Of a stretch of 64,000 nucleotides of DNA, positions 24,850 to 37,889 are shown in pieces. The stretch is taken from NCBI GenBank assembly GCA_033961575.1, contig CM066728.1:104980852-105044851 (forward strand), written 5' to 3'. The position numbers were made by a program, and so were the translations under genes. Within the stretch, counting starts at the first letter, position 1, and each line of letters begins with the position of its first letter. The DNA comes from Aselliscus stoliczkanus (lineage: Eukaryota; Chordata; Mammalia; Chiroptera; Hipposideridae). The notes under the pieces are model-generated. The model was not told the DNA's origin, searched no databases, and saw only the letters and a list, made by a program, of their open reading frames with translations.

Positions 24850-25862
24850 TAATGTTCTGGATGATAATGTGGGAAAGGCACATAAAACACTTCTGCTGCC
24901 ACTAAAATGTGATGGTTGTCTCCAGATAAAGTGCTTATGTGGTTGTTTGAGTTGTGAGCTGATCTGTCATCTTATGGAACCAATTTTTCACTTAAAAAAA
25001 CAACTTACCAACAAACAATGGTTATTCAGATCTGAATATCTGACGGACATTGCCTTATAAATGAACAAGATGAGACTGTCATCTTCAGGAAAATGACTGG
25101 TAGTGTTTGAGGCCAACGATAAAACAGACTTTCAAGGGATAATTAGAATTTTGAAAAATGTGTATTTACCAACACTGGTTTCCCACACCTTAAGGACTTT
25201 TCTGATGAGATCACCAATAATGTTGATTGCAGTTTTTGATATTGTGTAATAAAATATGTTAACATTTGGATGATCTACACAACTAGGGGACTGATATTTT
25301 CCAAATGACTAATGTGTGAAATTAGCAAAACTTGCAATGGGTAAAAGATCTATTCAAAGTACAAAAACAAACTACCTTGAAACCACAAACAGATTATAAT
25401 GTAACAAAGTCCAAAAGTTAATTTATATGATTTCATATTTCATATTGCAACTAGTCATTATGAATTTTAGTGTAATAACAAAAAAAAATCCACAATTCTG
25501 TGAAAAGACTATTAAGGTAATTCTCCCTCTTCCAACTTACATCTATGCATTTCTCCATTTATTTCAATCAAAGCCACATATTGCTGCAGGTGGGCTGCCA
25601 GACATTAAAGAGATTTGCAAAAATGCAAAAGTATGATATTCATCCCACTATATATTTTGTTTTGGAGTACATAGTTATCTTGTTATTTTTGTTGATGTGT
25701 AATAAGATTATTATTTTTTGAATGAATTAATAACAAACCTAGAAATTCACATTTTAATATTTAATAAAGTACACATTGATACACATATCTTCAAGAGTTA
25801 TTTGTTATCCTTGATAATTTAAAAAATTATTTTATAGGATCCCTGATACCAAATACTTCAAA
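24850..25862 (+). pseudogene. hAT/Charlie-type transposase relic (C-terminal half)
   Basis: This is a degraded hAT-superfamily transposase on the plus strand. I recognise it from the order of conserved phrases in several frames: a HLKKQLTNKQWLFRSEYLTD-like segment near 24990-25057, then DNA for 'ktffsDEI' type sequence near 25195-25215, and near 25590-25633 the frame ends PDIKEICKNAKV, matching the C-terminus of Charlie-type transposases such as those that gave rise to domesticated ZBED-like host genes. After the stop at 25634 an AT-rich 3' UTR continues to about 25862, where 'ccaaatacttcaaacc' looks like a worn hAT terminus. Frameshifts and stops rule out a functional protein. A related relic lies at about 42990-43620. 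I inferred the family by recall; a protein profile search would confirm it. Confidence 0.65.
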
Positions 25863-27805
25863 CCCTCCTCTTATTCAAGACAATACATATTAGGATTTGT
25901 TGGAAAGACTATTGGTTCCTCTGTTCCCATTCCACATGCAAACTCACTGAAATTGCAAACCAGTCAATTACATTAAAAGTAATTCTTGGAAACTAACACA
26001 ATCTGAGGTTCTAACTACTTTTTTTTTTTTTGCAGCCTATAGTTGGCCATGGTTGAAATTTAAATGCCCAGTATTTTGCTATGTCTTGCTGTATTATGGA
26101 CAGTATCAAACTCTATGGTTCTGTTTCAAATGCATCAGTTGCAAAGTTTCAAGGGTCAGCTTCAGTGACTTGTGAATGATATTTGTTGATGGAGTTTTAT
26201 ATGTAAGCAAGATGAGTGGTGAATTTTTCAGTTAACCTAAACATATGGTTGTTAGTTTAGGATAATATTTCAACATACAAATATGTTTAGAAAGTTAATA
26301 AGCGTTTGTTACCAGGCCCATTAAGCTTAGTTGGGGATATATGGAAAGGCAGAAAAGCAAGGAAACCCTGTTAGGTATGAAAAATAGTATTTTTTTCCTT
26401 TGAATCTTATTTGAGCTTCACACAAAGGAGCAACAATGTATAAAATATGTGTAATGAACCAAGTTGGAAGCTACATTGGTAAATTCTGAAGCAAACAAAA
26501 ATTAGAAAGAATAAATATGAAAATTGATCAACTGGTTCAGCATAAACATCACAAATTATTAGAGGCTGGTATAGCAATATGCAGAAAAATTCTTTCAATC
26601 CAAAACATTTTGGTTAGTGAAATGTAGAAATAAGTCATTCTATATTAAAGAATATATAATACATTTTTCTGCTCTCAAGGAAAAATAGCAAAATATATAT
26701 CACAAGCATGACAATAAAGTTTTTTTAGTAAAGAATAATTTTTCAGAGACTAAAACTGTAATTCATTTTTAAAAAAAATCTGGCAGGCACACTGAGAATA
26801 AAACTGTAGAAATAGACAGTCATGATGGATGGCTATGGATGTGCCTCCCATTAGATCTGTATTTGAAATAACAGAGATAAAGGTGGACATTTCTCTTCCT
26901 AATATTATTTAGTTTTATATTTTCATTTTAACTCTTGCTTGTGCAGCATGCACCAATTTTTGTGTTCAAGGAGAAGCTTTGTATCTAGGTTTCAATGTGA
27001 AAATATACCTTTTCTACTTTTAGCATGTTAAAAGTGGCATTTCACCTGCATGCAAAGAAAAAAAAAATGGTGGTAAGTTGGATGGGTGATGGTTGTGTCA
27101 GTGCCCTCTAGCTAAAAGACCACCTGCAGTTGAATGTGTTGGCTTATTACTAATTGCAGTGAAGGAGAACACACACCATAGGAAACTGTGGGGTGTCACA
27201 GTAAGAAGGTATTAGAAAGATCTGGGCTTGGGTTAGGGGATTTGGGGAGGGTTTTAAGAAGCAGAGCTTTCCACTATGGGTAGCTTAATAAACTTTATGG
27301 GAAGAAAGGAGGACTAGACTGAGGCTTGAACTGTAATTAATAAAGGAAGAACAGGTGACATAGGTGATGCTTGGTCATTTTTCTGTGGTTCGCACAATGT
27401 TCATGTTTGGCCTGTGTTCAGACATCATTATGGAGGGGCCATGTTGTTTTCTAGACTTCTCATGGTCACAAAGCAGCCTTGTTTGATATTAATATCCTGT
27501 GAAATTATGTTCAAGATGAGACCACTGACACCTAGCTGTGGGTCCCAGACCAGCTTGCAGCATCTTCAAGACTTTGCTGGTTTATATATCCAATTTTGAG
27601 GGGTAATTATATAGATACAGATAGTGATACATCATGTTCTACCTTAATTCAGTTTTTTTCTTTTAATTTCAATTACACTGGAACATCTTAACTTACAATT
27701 TTTGTCTTTATCTCCTTTGCATAGTTTCACATTATACCCTGCCTCTCTGCCTCCATGCACCTCTCCATAAAGACAGATCATAACTTCAATATTGTGCTTA
27801 CCGTA
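25863..27805. other. Non-coding stretch, no assigned feature
   Basis: AT-rich sequence without recognisable gene or repeat. A T run at 26020-26031 and an A run at 27057-27067 are the only low-complexity items. Confidence 0.5.
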
Positions 27806-27813
27806 TATATTCC

Positions 27814-28387
27814 TGTTTGGCACCAGGATGGCCAGCTAGTCAATGATGGTAAGATCCTGCGAGAGGGACAACCCAAGCCAGACACGGTCGCGTGGGTGCC
27901 TGTGGGTGCCCATGGATGTTAGTGGGTACCAGTGGGTACCAACAGGAGAAACCAGGAGTTGACAGAAATAGGGCATGAACCACTTGCTTCAGGGTCTGGC
28001 AGCCTGCCTGTGAAATGGCCTGTTGATACGATAATGTCTGTCCTCCTTGCATTCTTATCAGTAAGCCTTGGCAGAGGAGGTTCTGTCTCTTAAGAGGTGC
28101 ATGACAATAACCTCCAGTAATGGCAGCTTGCAGGTGTGGGTGATTTGGCCTTGAGCTGTGTTTTTGGGTGTGAGACACACAAGCCTTGGAAGCTACATTG
28201 ACCCTTGCTTATGTGTAAGATAATAAAGGGATCAGTCAGGCCTGATTCTGGGCTCCAGTCCAGGAGGCTGGGGGTCCCCTGGCCCCGAACTGTTTTCTCA
28301 ATTTTGTGTGTCTCTCTCTTTTTTCCTTAACCTTTCACCGCCCCTTCTCCACACCCACCTAGCCCCATCATGTGGGATGCGATAACA
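27814..28387 (+). mobile_element. Solitary endogenous-retrovirus-type LTR (probable)
   Basis: A segment of about 575 bp that is GC-richer than its surroundings and has LTR architecture. It has a TG start (TGTTTGGCACCAGGATGGCC), a polyadenylation signal AATAAA at 28222-28227, then GGCTCCAGTCCAGGAGGCTG and a T/C-rich U5-like stretch (TTTTGTGTGTCTCTCTCTTT), and a CA end (GATGCGATAACA). The R/U5 style resembles class I/II retroviral LTRs. No internal retroviral sequence adjoins it. I could not find a matching target duplication, so both borders are provisional. Confidence 0.6.
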
Positions 28388-31300
28388 TAGAGCTAGATTT
28401 TCAGATAACATGGGTTTCAAGTAATGAGGAGATCACTATGTGAAGACCACTCTCAAATTTTCATTAAACATTAGGACAATGAGTACTCAGGATCTAAGGT
28501 TAGGAGGTTAAAGGTGTTGGCCAATGGGTACTTAATAAATTCTTGGCTGACATTTGGTTAACAATGAGCACAGGTTTTGTATAGACAATGGTTCCTAAGA
28601 AAGAACTGTCAAGTTATTGGAGGCGGTAGAAACTGTGGCTAGAACTGAGAATTCAGAAGAGGCAGCAGAAGACATAAGGGGCCACTGAGACTGACCATTC
28701 TCCAGCCCAGCCCTTCCTTCCAAAACCCATCTTTGCATCTACCATGACTCATGATTTATTTAGAAGACCTATCTCCCTAGGCAACTATTATCTCTGTTGT
28801 TGGAAACTTCTGGGGAAGAGCTTATTGTGAGAATGAATGTTAATTTAACTGCTTTTGGGAAAAGAGTCTATTCCCCACCGCCATAGCCCCACCCTTCAAA
28901 CAGGGATTATCATAGAACAATGCTAATTACCTCTATCAAAATAAGCAGATGGTTATTTCTTAATGCTTAAGAGAATTAAGCTTTGTAATTTTGATATGAA
29001 TGTGAAACATTTGTGCATTTTGTTCTTTCTTTTTAGGCCACAAGAACTTCTGATCACTCTTTAATAGTGACAACCAAATTTATGCATCTGTTCATTTGGC
29101 AAATATTTGTTCAGTGCCTGCTGAGCCCTCCCTAAGAATGTGGAGAAAAGGTTGACCTGAAGAAGCGGACCCTTCGCCAAGGGAGTCTAGATCAACTTTA
29201 GAATGAAGTTATTTCTTTTTGATAAAAAATTAAAAAAATAATAAAAAAGTTAAAAAGAAAACAGTGAAAATCAACTTCCATTGCATTGAGATTTCTAAAA
29301 GGTAAATTTAAAGCAAAATTGTGGATATGAAATTAGTAGATTATATTGAAATGACTGTATTCCACAGAACTCAGCAAGAGTGACTGGGTATAAGAAAGAA
29401 TAAATAGACCTACATTTTGTTTGTCTTTTTAACTCAGGTCTTTCATTATAGTTAAAATTTCAAGTCATAATTATTATAAAACTTTTGTTACATTAAGGCT
29501 AGAACTGAGACCCCACATTGAGATTTGTTGAGTGTAATCAGAACACTCAAATGAAGACTATACAGTATTCAAGTTTGGGATTAATTTGAGAAAGTTTGCT
29601 AATTTGGAGAATTTTTTTAAAGAGTTACATTATGAAAGTTACAATCAAGATACACAATCTAAAATCAACGATAAACATCCTTTACTACAGAAATGTCAAA
29701 AATGAGCTGAGTTCTTTCAGGACTACTTTTCTTCCTTGGCATTTAACCTTGAATAAACATTTTATACATACATTTAAAGTTTTTCTCAGGAATTCAGGTG
29801 CTGTCAGTGAGAAGTACAATTTGAGGTCTGTTGTATTTTCCAGCTAGGCTGGCAGCTCAGACATTTCCTCTCAAGCTTGGGGCTATAATGGAATCTCAGG
29901 ATGTTTCAATACATTAGAAGAGAAAAATTTGGCTAGGAAACTTTGGGTATGGGTAAATTTGGTTAGAAGACCAAAAGTCATAGAAGCAAATTCAATTAAT
30001 TTTATTCTTGTCAATTACCTTTAAAAATTATTCCTTTTTATTATATTTTCCACTACTTTTGATTTTAAAAAGGCAATATATGTAATCTAGATATTGGTTT
30101 AAATTATGTACAGATGAGGGATTATAATGAACCCTTCATTTATCCCAGGAACTTAAACATATCCAATGTTTGAAGGAGGTCTTGATTATTCAGGCAAGAC
30201 AAGATAGATCTATCAAACAATAGGAAACTCAATAAAAATTCAGGAATATTAAAGAAAGAAACATTCACTGACTTTAGAGTCAATTGATAATAAGAATACA
30301 TGCTCAGATTTGCTATTTGAAGGGCTGTCTAGCCATGAAACATTTTAGTGTCATGAAAATGCCTATTTTTTCACAGATATACCTCTTTGATCCTTACTAA
30401 TTCCCACTTTATTATTTGTAACATATATAATTTGCACTTGCTGCACTAATAGATACTTGTGGAGATTGAACATAACAATTAGCCAATAAGCAAATGAAAT
30501 CTAACATAAGTCATTTATTATCAGTCCCTGGATATGAATTTCTCAGACTTTGACTTGGCTAAGATTTCTCTGGCAATGATTTTTCTTTGTGGTTTTTGAG
30601 TTCGTATATTGTCATCTGTGGAATACAGTAAATGGTTCATTTTTCCATTCAACTTTTGCCTGTTTTGTATTTTTCCCTTTTTGTTACACAAATCGATATT
30701 TCCTTGGATGTAGGATATTGATTCTCTAGCTTACCTGTTGTCAGTCACCAATATGTTGAATGGTAGCTACCTTTACCCTTTTTAAAATGCCGCACATTTA
30801 TCAGAAGAGAAAAAACAAATATATGCAGAAATATTAGAGACAATAGTTTTCTTCAACTTAAGAAGAAAGCACTATTTTTCCCACTCCCCCCTCTTGGGTT
30901 CTTTTCTAGCATAGTTACTTCCGTTTCTGATATTGATTACAGCCTTCCTGAGCTGTTTATCCATATGCATGTGTGATCAACTGCATTAGCTGTTGTGTTC
31001 TTAGGCCTCTGTGTGCTTCTATATCTATAACTATTATCTAAAGACTTCCCTGGTGGGGGTGATAACAGCTATGAAGTATGCGACAAAAGACTTCAAATTT
31101 CAAACAAATTTACATACCCCTCACTTCCCCTCAATATGCTACTTGAACATTTTCTATGCTACCTACTTCCCTGTGTCATGTAATATACTTAATTTTATGT
31201 TTTTATGGCTATATCAATTAACTGCAAACTTAGATTCAGGGGTCATGTGTTGTTTACTTCTGTATTATCTAAATTGTCTAGACAATGACTAGTATTTTGA

Positions 31301-31895
31301 CATTAGTCAGTACCATTTGATTGAATAAATTAATGTTTTCCTTCTATGTAACAAGGTTTCTTTCTATGTAATAAGGTTTGTTAAAGAAAAGACCTATTGT
31401 CCTGTCATGTGGTGTCTGTCTCACTGTAATATCCTGTGCATTGTTGCCAATAAGTAAACATTTATTGATTCAAACTGGGAAATTTTACTGTGACCCAGCC
31501 TTCGAAATAAGCAGTCACTAATGTCTTTATGATTTTGAAAAGTAAGGTCTTTCCTCCAAAATCTTTTTTTCCTTGACTGCCATGAATCTTGAACTTGAAC
31601 TTGAAGGCTCATGAGACTGTCTTTCAAACACAAAACTGAACGAAACAGAAGCTCCATCCTTTAGTGGAGCTAAATAGGGATGAATTTTGGCATTTCTTTT
31701 TCATCCATTTTGTCCAATTTGTCCAGAGAAGGCAGGAGGGAATCAAAAACAAGCTTGTATTTCATGTGTCAGGATAGTTTTGGGGGCAAAGGAGTGATAA
31801 GACTTATAGACAAGAGTTTGAAGTTGACTGACTTAGCTAAATTATTAGCAAAATGACTAATTAGTATCAAAAAAGTTAGTTGAGGATTATCTTGG
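28388..31895. other. Non-coding stretch, no assigned feature
   Basis: No exon, RNA gene or named repeat is recognised. A 20-bp imperfect tandem duplication (TTCTATGTAACAAGGTTTC type) occurs at about 31341-31379. Confidence 0.5.
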
Positions 31896-31899
31896 TTCA

Positions 31900-32282
31900 G
31901 GAAGTAGGCATTCATTCTCACGGCTACTGGTCGTCCTATCTGTCAACTGCTCACAGCTCAGCACCCCTGCAGGAACCGCCGCTTGCAGAAGCAAGCTGCT
32001 CCGTTTAGGTTTATGCCTGCCTACTGAGGGCAGCCTGTACCCAATCACTTCACGTAGGAGAAAGTGACTTGGCTTCTTTGCTTCAACTGAAAACAGGTAA
32101 GGGCCTCCCAGCTCCAGAGCTCCCATAACCCACATTGAATCTTCTGTTGAAAGTTCATCACAGTTCAATTTCTCTATCTGCCCAATCTTGCTTCTCTCAC
32201 TCCTTCCTCTTTTATAAACCACTTGCATGCAAACTTTAGAGACTCAGCAGCTGTTTCCTGGGAATCTTAGTTAAGAAAGTTG
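31900..32282 (+). repeat. ERVL-type LTR-like segment
   Basis: The end of this segment ('ctcagcagctgtttcctggg' then 'aatcttagttaagaaag') followed directly by TTGGTGCCAGATGC resembles an ERVL-class LTR end and primer-binding-site region. It contains a Pol II-like TTTATAAA element near 32209. Strongly diverged; boundaries and class are tentative. Confidence 0.4.
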
Positions 32283-33110
32283 GTGCCAGATGCTGATATA
32301 AAAAGCTGACTCTAAAATGGGGGTTTCAAACTGGACTATCCAGCGACTGGCTGGCAGAGAACATGTCATTACCTGTGGAAGTTGGAGCCCAGGAAATAGC
32401 GTGAGGATGTGGCACGGTCAGCTTCACTGATCGTGAGCTGGGATGGAATACTAGTGGAAGGGAACATGCTGTGTGCCCTCTATATCACGTATGTGATGGG
32501 TGTGGAGGAAGCCATGATTAGATTAAATAGGAAGGCTATTGCTGACACTCATCAGTGCATTGAAGGAAGACAATCAAAGGCTGAAGGTGATAACTCCTAC
32601 ATAAGACAAAGCCATTAATTCAGCATTTAGACTCTTAACTCCTGCAGTCAGAAGGCAGAAAAAGATGAAGGTCCCGCTCAGGTCTTATTTACGAGAGGGG
32701 CAGAGCTCTGGAAATGGTTGAATCTTCATTTAAAGGTCTGGTGTGCCAAAGTCAGGACCCTGATCGCAAAGGAGTGAGACCCTTATACTTGGAGCAGGAT
32801 TATCTGGATAGATGCTCGTAAATCCTTGAGTTCCTAGATCCCCTGAACCTTTTCATTCTACAGAACTAGTCCACTCCTCCCTTTGAGAGGGTAGATAACA
32901 TCCTTCCCTTTCCTCAAGACATTGCAGAGACTTCTGTCTTGTAAGAAGACCACATGCATCCACCTGATTTAGGTATTTATATGAAATTTTGGGCTTTAGA
33001 CTTCAGAGTTGAGGCTGGAATGAGTTAAGACCATTGGAACTGTTGGGATGGAATGAATACATTTTACATGCAATAAGGGCATGAATTTTGAGGGACCAGG
33101 GACAGAATGC
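32283..33110 (+). repeat. Possible ERVL-like internal remnant
   Basis: Sequence between the LTR-like segment and the MaLR LTR. It keeps scattered short frames (for example 32409-32618), but no domain is readable. Assignment rests mainly on position. Confidence 0.25.
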
Positions 33111-33114
33111 TAAA

Positions 33115-33482
33115 CGTTAAGTAATTGTGTGCCCTCAAAATTCATGTGTTTAAGCCCTAACGCCCAGTATGACTGTATTTGGAGATAAGGATTTATGGAA
33201 GTAAATGAGGCTGATTAACGCTATTAAGTGTGGGGCCCTAATCTAATGGGATTAGTATCCTTATAAGAACAGAAGCAATAGAGTTCACTCTCTTTGCCAC
33301 TTGATGACATGGCTGGAAGGCAGCCATATGCAAGCCAGCAAAAGAACTCTCCCCAGAAACATAACACTGCTGGCATTTGATTTCAGACTTTCCAGGCTGC
33401 AGAACAGGGAGAACATAAATTTCTGTTATTTAAGACAGCTAGTCTATGGTGTCTTGTTATTGCAGCCCATCAGAGTAGTGTA
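33115..33482 (+). mobile_element. MaLR (MST/MLT1-type) LTR
   Basis: The ordered motifs of MaLR LTRs are present: GTGCCCTCAAAATTCATGTG, 'ccctaacgcccagtatgact', 'ggggccctaatctaatggga', 'tccttataagaaca', 'tgatttcagactttccaggc' and 'aaatttctgttatttaagac'. This gives a plus-strand LTR of about 370 bp, old and point-mutated. It appears to interrupt ERVL-like sequence. Confidence 0.8.
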
Positions 33483-33539
33483 TGCCCAAGGACTGATATT
33501 CCCAGTGGCACACTTGGGAATTTGTTCTTATTCATGAAA

Positions 33540-34010
33540 CTCTTAATCTCTGCAGGTTTACTTTTAGGAGGGTGAATGTTTCCACCTGGGCATGAAGTGG
33601 CATCCTACTAGACTTAAAATTATGGCTGCTTCCTCGCCATTTTTGGCTCCTTGTCCCAAAGGACTAGTAAACAAGGTCCCTTCGCAGGAGGAGTAATTTG
33701 GGAAAATATGTTATTATATAATGGGGGCAGGAAAGAAAATGTTTAGCACCCAGGTAAGGTACTCTGGTGTCTTTTATTGTTCCTCTGTTCAATCTTTAAA
33801 TGGACAAGATACCAGCTGCACCCTAAGAAGGACACAGTGGACAGGAACACAGAGCCCTTGGAAGTACAGGTCTAGTTCACCACAATGAGTGAATCCCTGA
33901 GGCCAGTTGAAGCCCTAGAGAAGGAAGTGGCAAATGTAACATGGATACAGAGGAGAGATGACGAGTACCTTTTGTGGCCTTAAGATCAGCTCTAAAACAG
34001 TGGCTATAGT
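33540..34010 (+). repeat. Possible ERVL-like 3' pol remnant (degraded)
   Basis: Word patterns in 33570-33730 (CCACCTGGGCATGAAGTGGC, 'ccaaaggactagtaaacaag', 'tataatgggggcaggaaaga') recall the distal pol region of ERVL-class elements. No open frame of any length survives. The identification is by recall only and should be treated as a lead. Confidence 0.35.
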
Positions 34011-35035
34011 TAACTACCAATCTTCCTCATAAAACTTTTTCTAGGAAAAAGACAAGCCAAAATCCAAGGGGAACTGTTTTTAGATGTATGGGTTAGAGTG
34101 GATATGTGGCATGCTGTCCAGAGCCTTCTCTAGAACAGTGAAATCATTGTTTCAACTGAAGGGAGTATTAGCTGTGACTGTTCATTGTTAAGTCCCTGTC
34201 TAGGAATTGACCTTGGTCAAATAAGCTGCCTTTCTCAATAGGGTAGCCAAGTCCAATGGCAGCCCATGGTGGGGTATACACATGTCCAGTCCTCTGGCTT
34301 CAACTAGGAACATTCTGAAGGGTCTTTCAGATCCAGATCTCAACATCAATTACCAGAAGACATCACTACAAATGCATCAAAGCTCAACTTTCCCGTCTGC
34401 TCAGTCCTGCATCATTTACCTGTCACAGGTGCTCTTCTATAGACTATTTCCAATGAAGGCCCACACACAAATCACAGGGTCTTGGAGTCTTTTTCCTGTG
34501 GACGTGACCTATAGCATCACTAACAGTGGAAACTGGTACCGTGGGGGGAGAGTCAAGTTCAGGGGTTGAGAAAGAACAAGAATGGCATCTAGAAAAGGAG
34601 CCAGGGCATCTGAGGTTGTGTTGCAGGTCAACTTGGTGTTTGCCCTACACATCCTTATTCGGGGAGGCAGGCTGCTGCAACTGTCTTCATCAGAGACATT
34701 GACCATCTTGTTATAGGAACTGTCACTGGTTCTTTTAACATCCTTCCCTAACATCATGTGACCATGCCTGAGGTCAACACTGGTGGTCCCGTGAGGACTG
34801 GTGCCTGGGGTGGGGTTACTGGATGGAGACGGTGAGCAGTAATTCAGCCTGCTACAGGCACTAAAGCAGGAAAGATAAGACACAGCCTGGGCAAGAGAAT
34901 TGGGGCACAAGGGGGAGATGGGATCTCAGGGAAAGGGCGGAAACTATGAATGATGTGAGGGCTTTTAATTCCAGGTCAGAGACTATGGTTTTAAATTACA
35001 TAATATGTAGTAAATGTGTTTTGTAAGAGCTAAAA
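34011..35035. other. Mixed old repeat-like and unassigned sequence
   Basis: 34260-34560 has weak similarity in style to the segment at 31.9-32.3 kb ('agctcaactttcccgtctgc', 'ctcagtcctgcatc') and ends near AACTGGTACCGTGGGGGGAG, which could be another LTR/primer-site junction. The remainder is unassigned. The minus-strand 133-codon frame at 34509-34910 lacks any recognisable domain. Confidence 0.3.
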
Positions 35036-35044
35036 GCATAAATC

Positions 35045-35215
35045 ATGTAGCCTTGGGCAAATTTTTTAATATCTCTGAGCCTCAGAAAGTGATAATAATA
35101 AAACTTACCATTTATGTTTTTGGAAAGGTTGAATGAGAAAAGGCTTGTAAAATGATTAAGAATATGCCGGGCATCTAGGGTATGTTCAACAGATGTTAGC
35201 TATTATTAGGCATGG
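35045..35215 (+). repeat. MIR SINE (sense)
   Basis: CCTTGGGCAAATTTTTTAAT, ATCTCTGAGCCTCAG, 'gatgttagctattattagg' in order are the MIR core to 3' end. Confidence 0.75.
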
Positions 35216-35237
35216 GCAGTAAAGGTGACTTTTTTTA

Positions 35238-35591
35238 ATTGATATTTATTGGGGTGACAGTGGTTAATAAAATTATATAGTTTGCCAGTGTTCAGTTCTG
35301 TAATACATCATCCACATTGTGTGTTCGCCACCCCGTCAGTTCTCCTTCCATCACCATATATTTGACTCCCTTCTACAACTCACTTGTAGGCACTTACTTT
35401 CTCATAACCACTAAATTAATGTCTGTGTCTGTGAGTTTTTGTTTCTTTATTTTTTTATCTTGTTCCTTAGTTGCTTTCAGTTTTATATCCCACATATCAG
35501 TGAAGTCATATGGCTCTTGACTTTTTCTGTCTGACTTATTTCGCTTAGCATAAGAATCTCAAGATCCATCCATGTTGTCGCAAATGGCACT
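35238..35591 (-). mobile_element. 5'-truncated L1 3' end with target duplication
   Basis: Antisense L1 3' UTR (TTGATATTTATTGGGGTGAC) through the antisense ORF2 end ('cagtgaagtcatatggctct', 'cgcttagcataag'). The flanks AGGTGACTTTTTTT (about 35223-35236) and AGGTGATTTTTTTT (35592-35605) differ at one base and represent the target duplication. The 3' UTR matches the 24.2-kb copy closely, so both come from related subfamilies. Confidence 0.87.
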
Positions 35592-37880
35592 AGGTGATTT
35601 TTTTTGTTGCAGAGCTTTGGATTAAAGTTGATTTGATCATTTTTATCTAAAATCATATTTTTTTCTTAATTGACAATATAGAGTTAGTTACTGGAAGTAA
35701 AATGGCAGAGAGGGAAGGAATATATGGGGCTGATATGATTGCCAAAGCATTTTGATCTTTCTCATAGAAGTTAACCCTTTCTGCCTGATAGTATTCATAC
35801 ATTTTATTCTTTTTTTTTTTTTTACTTTTTATGAATGTATATTTTTCCCTTTTGAAGCCAAGTATTATATCTTATTAATATTTTTTCTGTGAGATACCAT
35901 GCCCAGTGGAGATGACTATGACACTATTGAAGTTAATATTATCACTATGTTTCTATTGCCCAAAGTCAGTTTTCTGTTTGGAAATTATCAATGGTGTCTT
36001 ATGCATAGGGTGAGTTTTCATCTCCATAACCAACTATATTCTGATTCTAATATATATTTCCAGACTTTCCTACTCACCACTCATGCAATACAAACCCAGA
36101 TGAACTAAACTATTTATTGTTCTTTGTACATTTGTTGATTACTCTGAGTCCTCATTTTAACATATCTCTTGGTTTTTCTCCCCAACCATGGCTGCAAGCC
36201 AGCTCTTTCCACACCTTTCCCATCAGCCGCCCATGCAACTATTCTGCTCCACTGAAAGGAGTCTGGATGCTCAGGTTTGCTGGCTCCCACTATGTGGAAA
36301 TTGGCTATGTCTGTGCATGGGCATCTTAACTGCCTGCATATGTCTGAGCACAGAGATGGTGGGTCACCTGTACAAAGCATGGATGGTAGCATGCTACGGA
36401 TAAGGGCGGTGTGCCCAGGTTATGGCTCTAGGCATGAGCTCAGGGTCAGGAATAATTCCACCCTCTTTTTAATGTGAGTTTTCCTGGAGGAACATAAAAT
36501 CAATAATTCCACAAGCAAAATTAGTATCTTGAACTAAGTTGCAGAAGAATGTTTAAAGCATTTTTAGGCAGATAATGTTGTGTAACATTAGTAGAATTTT
36601 ACTCATACTATTTGATTTGGGTCGGGTGACATATTCTGCAACTGCTTACTAGGAGAAACAAAAGAATGAGTTAAGAGCTCAAAATAATTTTTTTTTCAAT
36701 CTTTAACAAGTATAATATAATCTAAAAACTGCTCAAAAAAATGTAAAAAACAAAAAAACAAAAAAAAATTGCTCCAACTATATAGAAGTAAGCATGAGAA
36801 ACTTAATTGAAAGATCTAGAGTTGGATGTGATAATAAATGTTTATAGGGTTCTTTGCAATGTGCTATTTTTTAAGTTTCTGTCCCTTGGGTCTGTATGGA
36901 CTGCTATCAAGGCCTTGTATCAAGTTTTCTACATTTACATATGCCCAGGAAATCTTGCAAATCTTGTTGGGAAAACTACTTTAATATATTCAGAACAGAA
37001 GAACATAAAATTGTGATACTACACTTTTAATGAGGGAGAACCTTCTGTAGGTATAAAGAACACAGGTGTTTCATGCACATGGATTAGAAAAACCTATTCA
37101 AACCGAATTTTAATTTCATGAATGTTGTTTGGAAAGAGCCCAGAATAAAAGGAATAAAGTCTGGTGCTGCATGAATGTGAAGAGTTAAAAAATAAATTTG
37201 AAGGGAGACTGCACCAATTTAACTTAAACAGTCTAGGTGAAAACTAATGTTGTGAATATCCACATGTCATTCACATCTGATAAAATGTCTGGATAGTTGA
37301 AAAACTGGCTAATTGAACATTATAGTTTTCATCGAGGTGACTGTGTCATGGCACGGTCATAAAAGATGGGAGATAGAGGCCTTGGTGGGTATCACCTGGT
37401 CCAACATCCTAAACTCACCAGTGCACAAGCCAGAATGTTATTTACTTACAACCGATGGTACAGCAGCAATGGGGTTCAAGTCCCCTAATTATTAGTTAAA
37501 ATACCTTCATTATCTTCTCAGTCCAATCTCTATTACACAGTTTTTATTAAATATTTTAATGAGTAAAATATTCTGGGTGACATAAAAATAGAAAACGCTG
37601 AGGGCTAGTTTATCACTGCCCAGGAGAGACTGATGGACACTAAGGGAAGGAGGTGAACCAATTTCTTAATTGGGGCATAAGGGCATAGGAGCATAGCCAG
37701 AAAAGGGCCATCTGGAGCCATGGCAACATGTGGCTGCCCCAGCCCTGCAATTCACCCCAGCCACCAGCTATGGTCTCTGCAATGGACTTCAGTGCCCCCA
37801 ACTAATATTTCAGCAAGAAAAAGAAGGGATCTGACAGGCTAGTTCAGGTCTGGTGTGTATTATCGAACCAGTCAGCTATG
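35592..37880. other. Non-coding stretch, no assigned feature
   Basis: No exon or named repeat is recognised. 36170-36480 is less AT-rich than its surroundings and has overlapping frames on both strands (36114-36392 minus; 36117-36477 plus), but none resembles a known protein. Confidence 0.45.
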
Positions 37881-37889
37881 GCAAAAATA

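Noticed and set aside
34509..34910. 133-codon minus-strand frame
   Set aside because: Ser/Cys-rich without domain, lies in probable old retroviral sequence, and no splice or conservation evidence is available.
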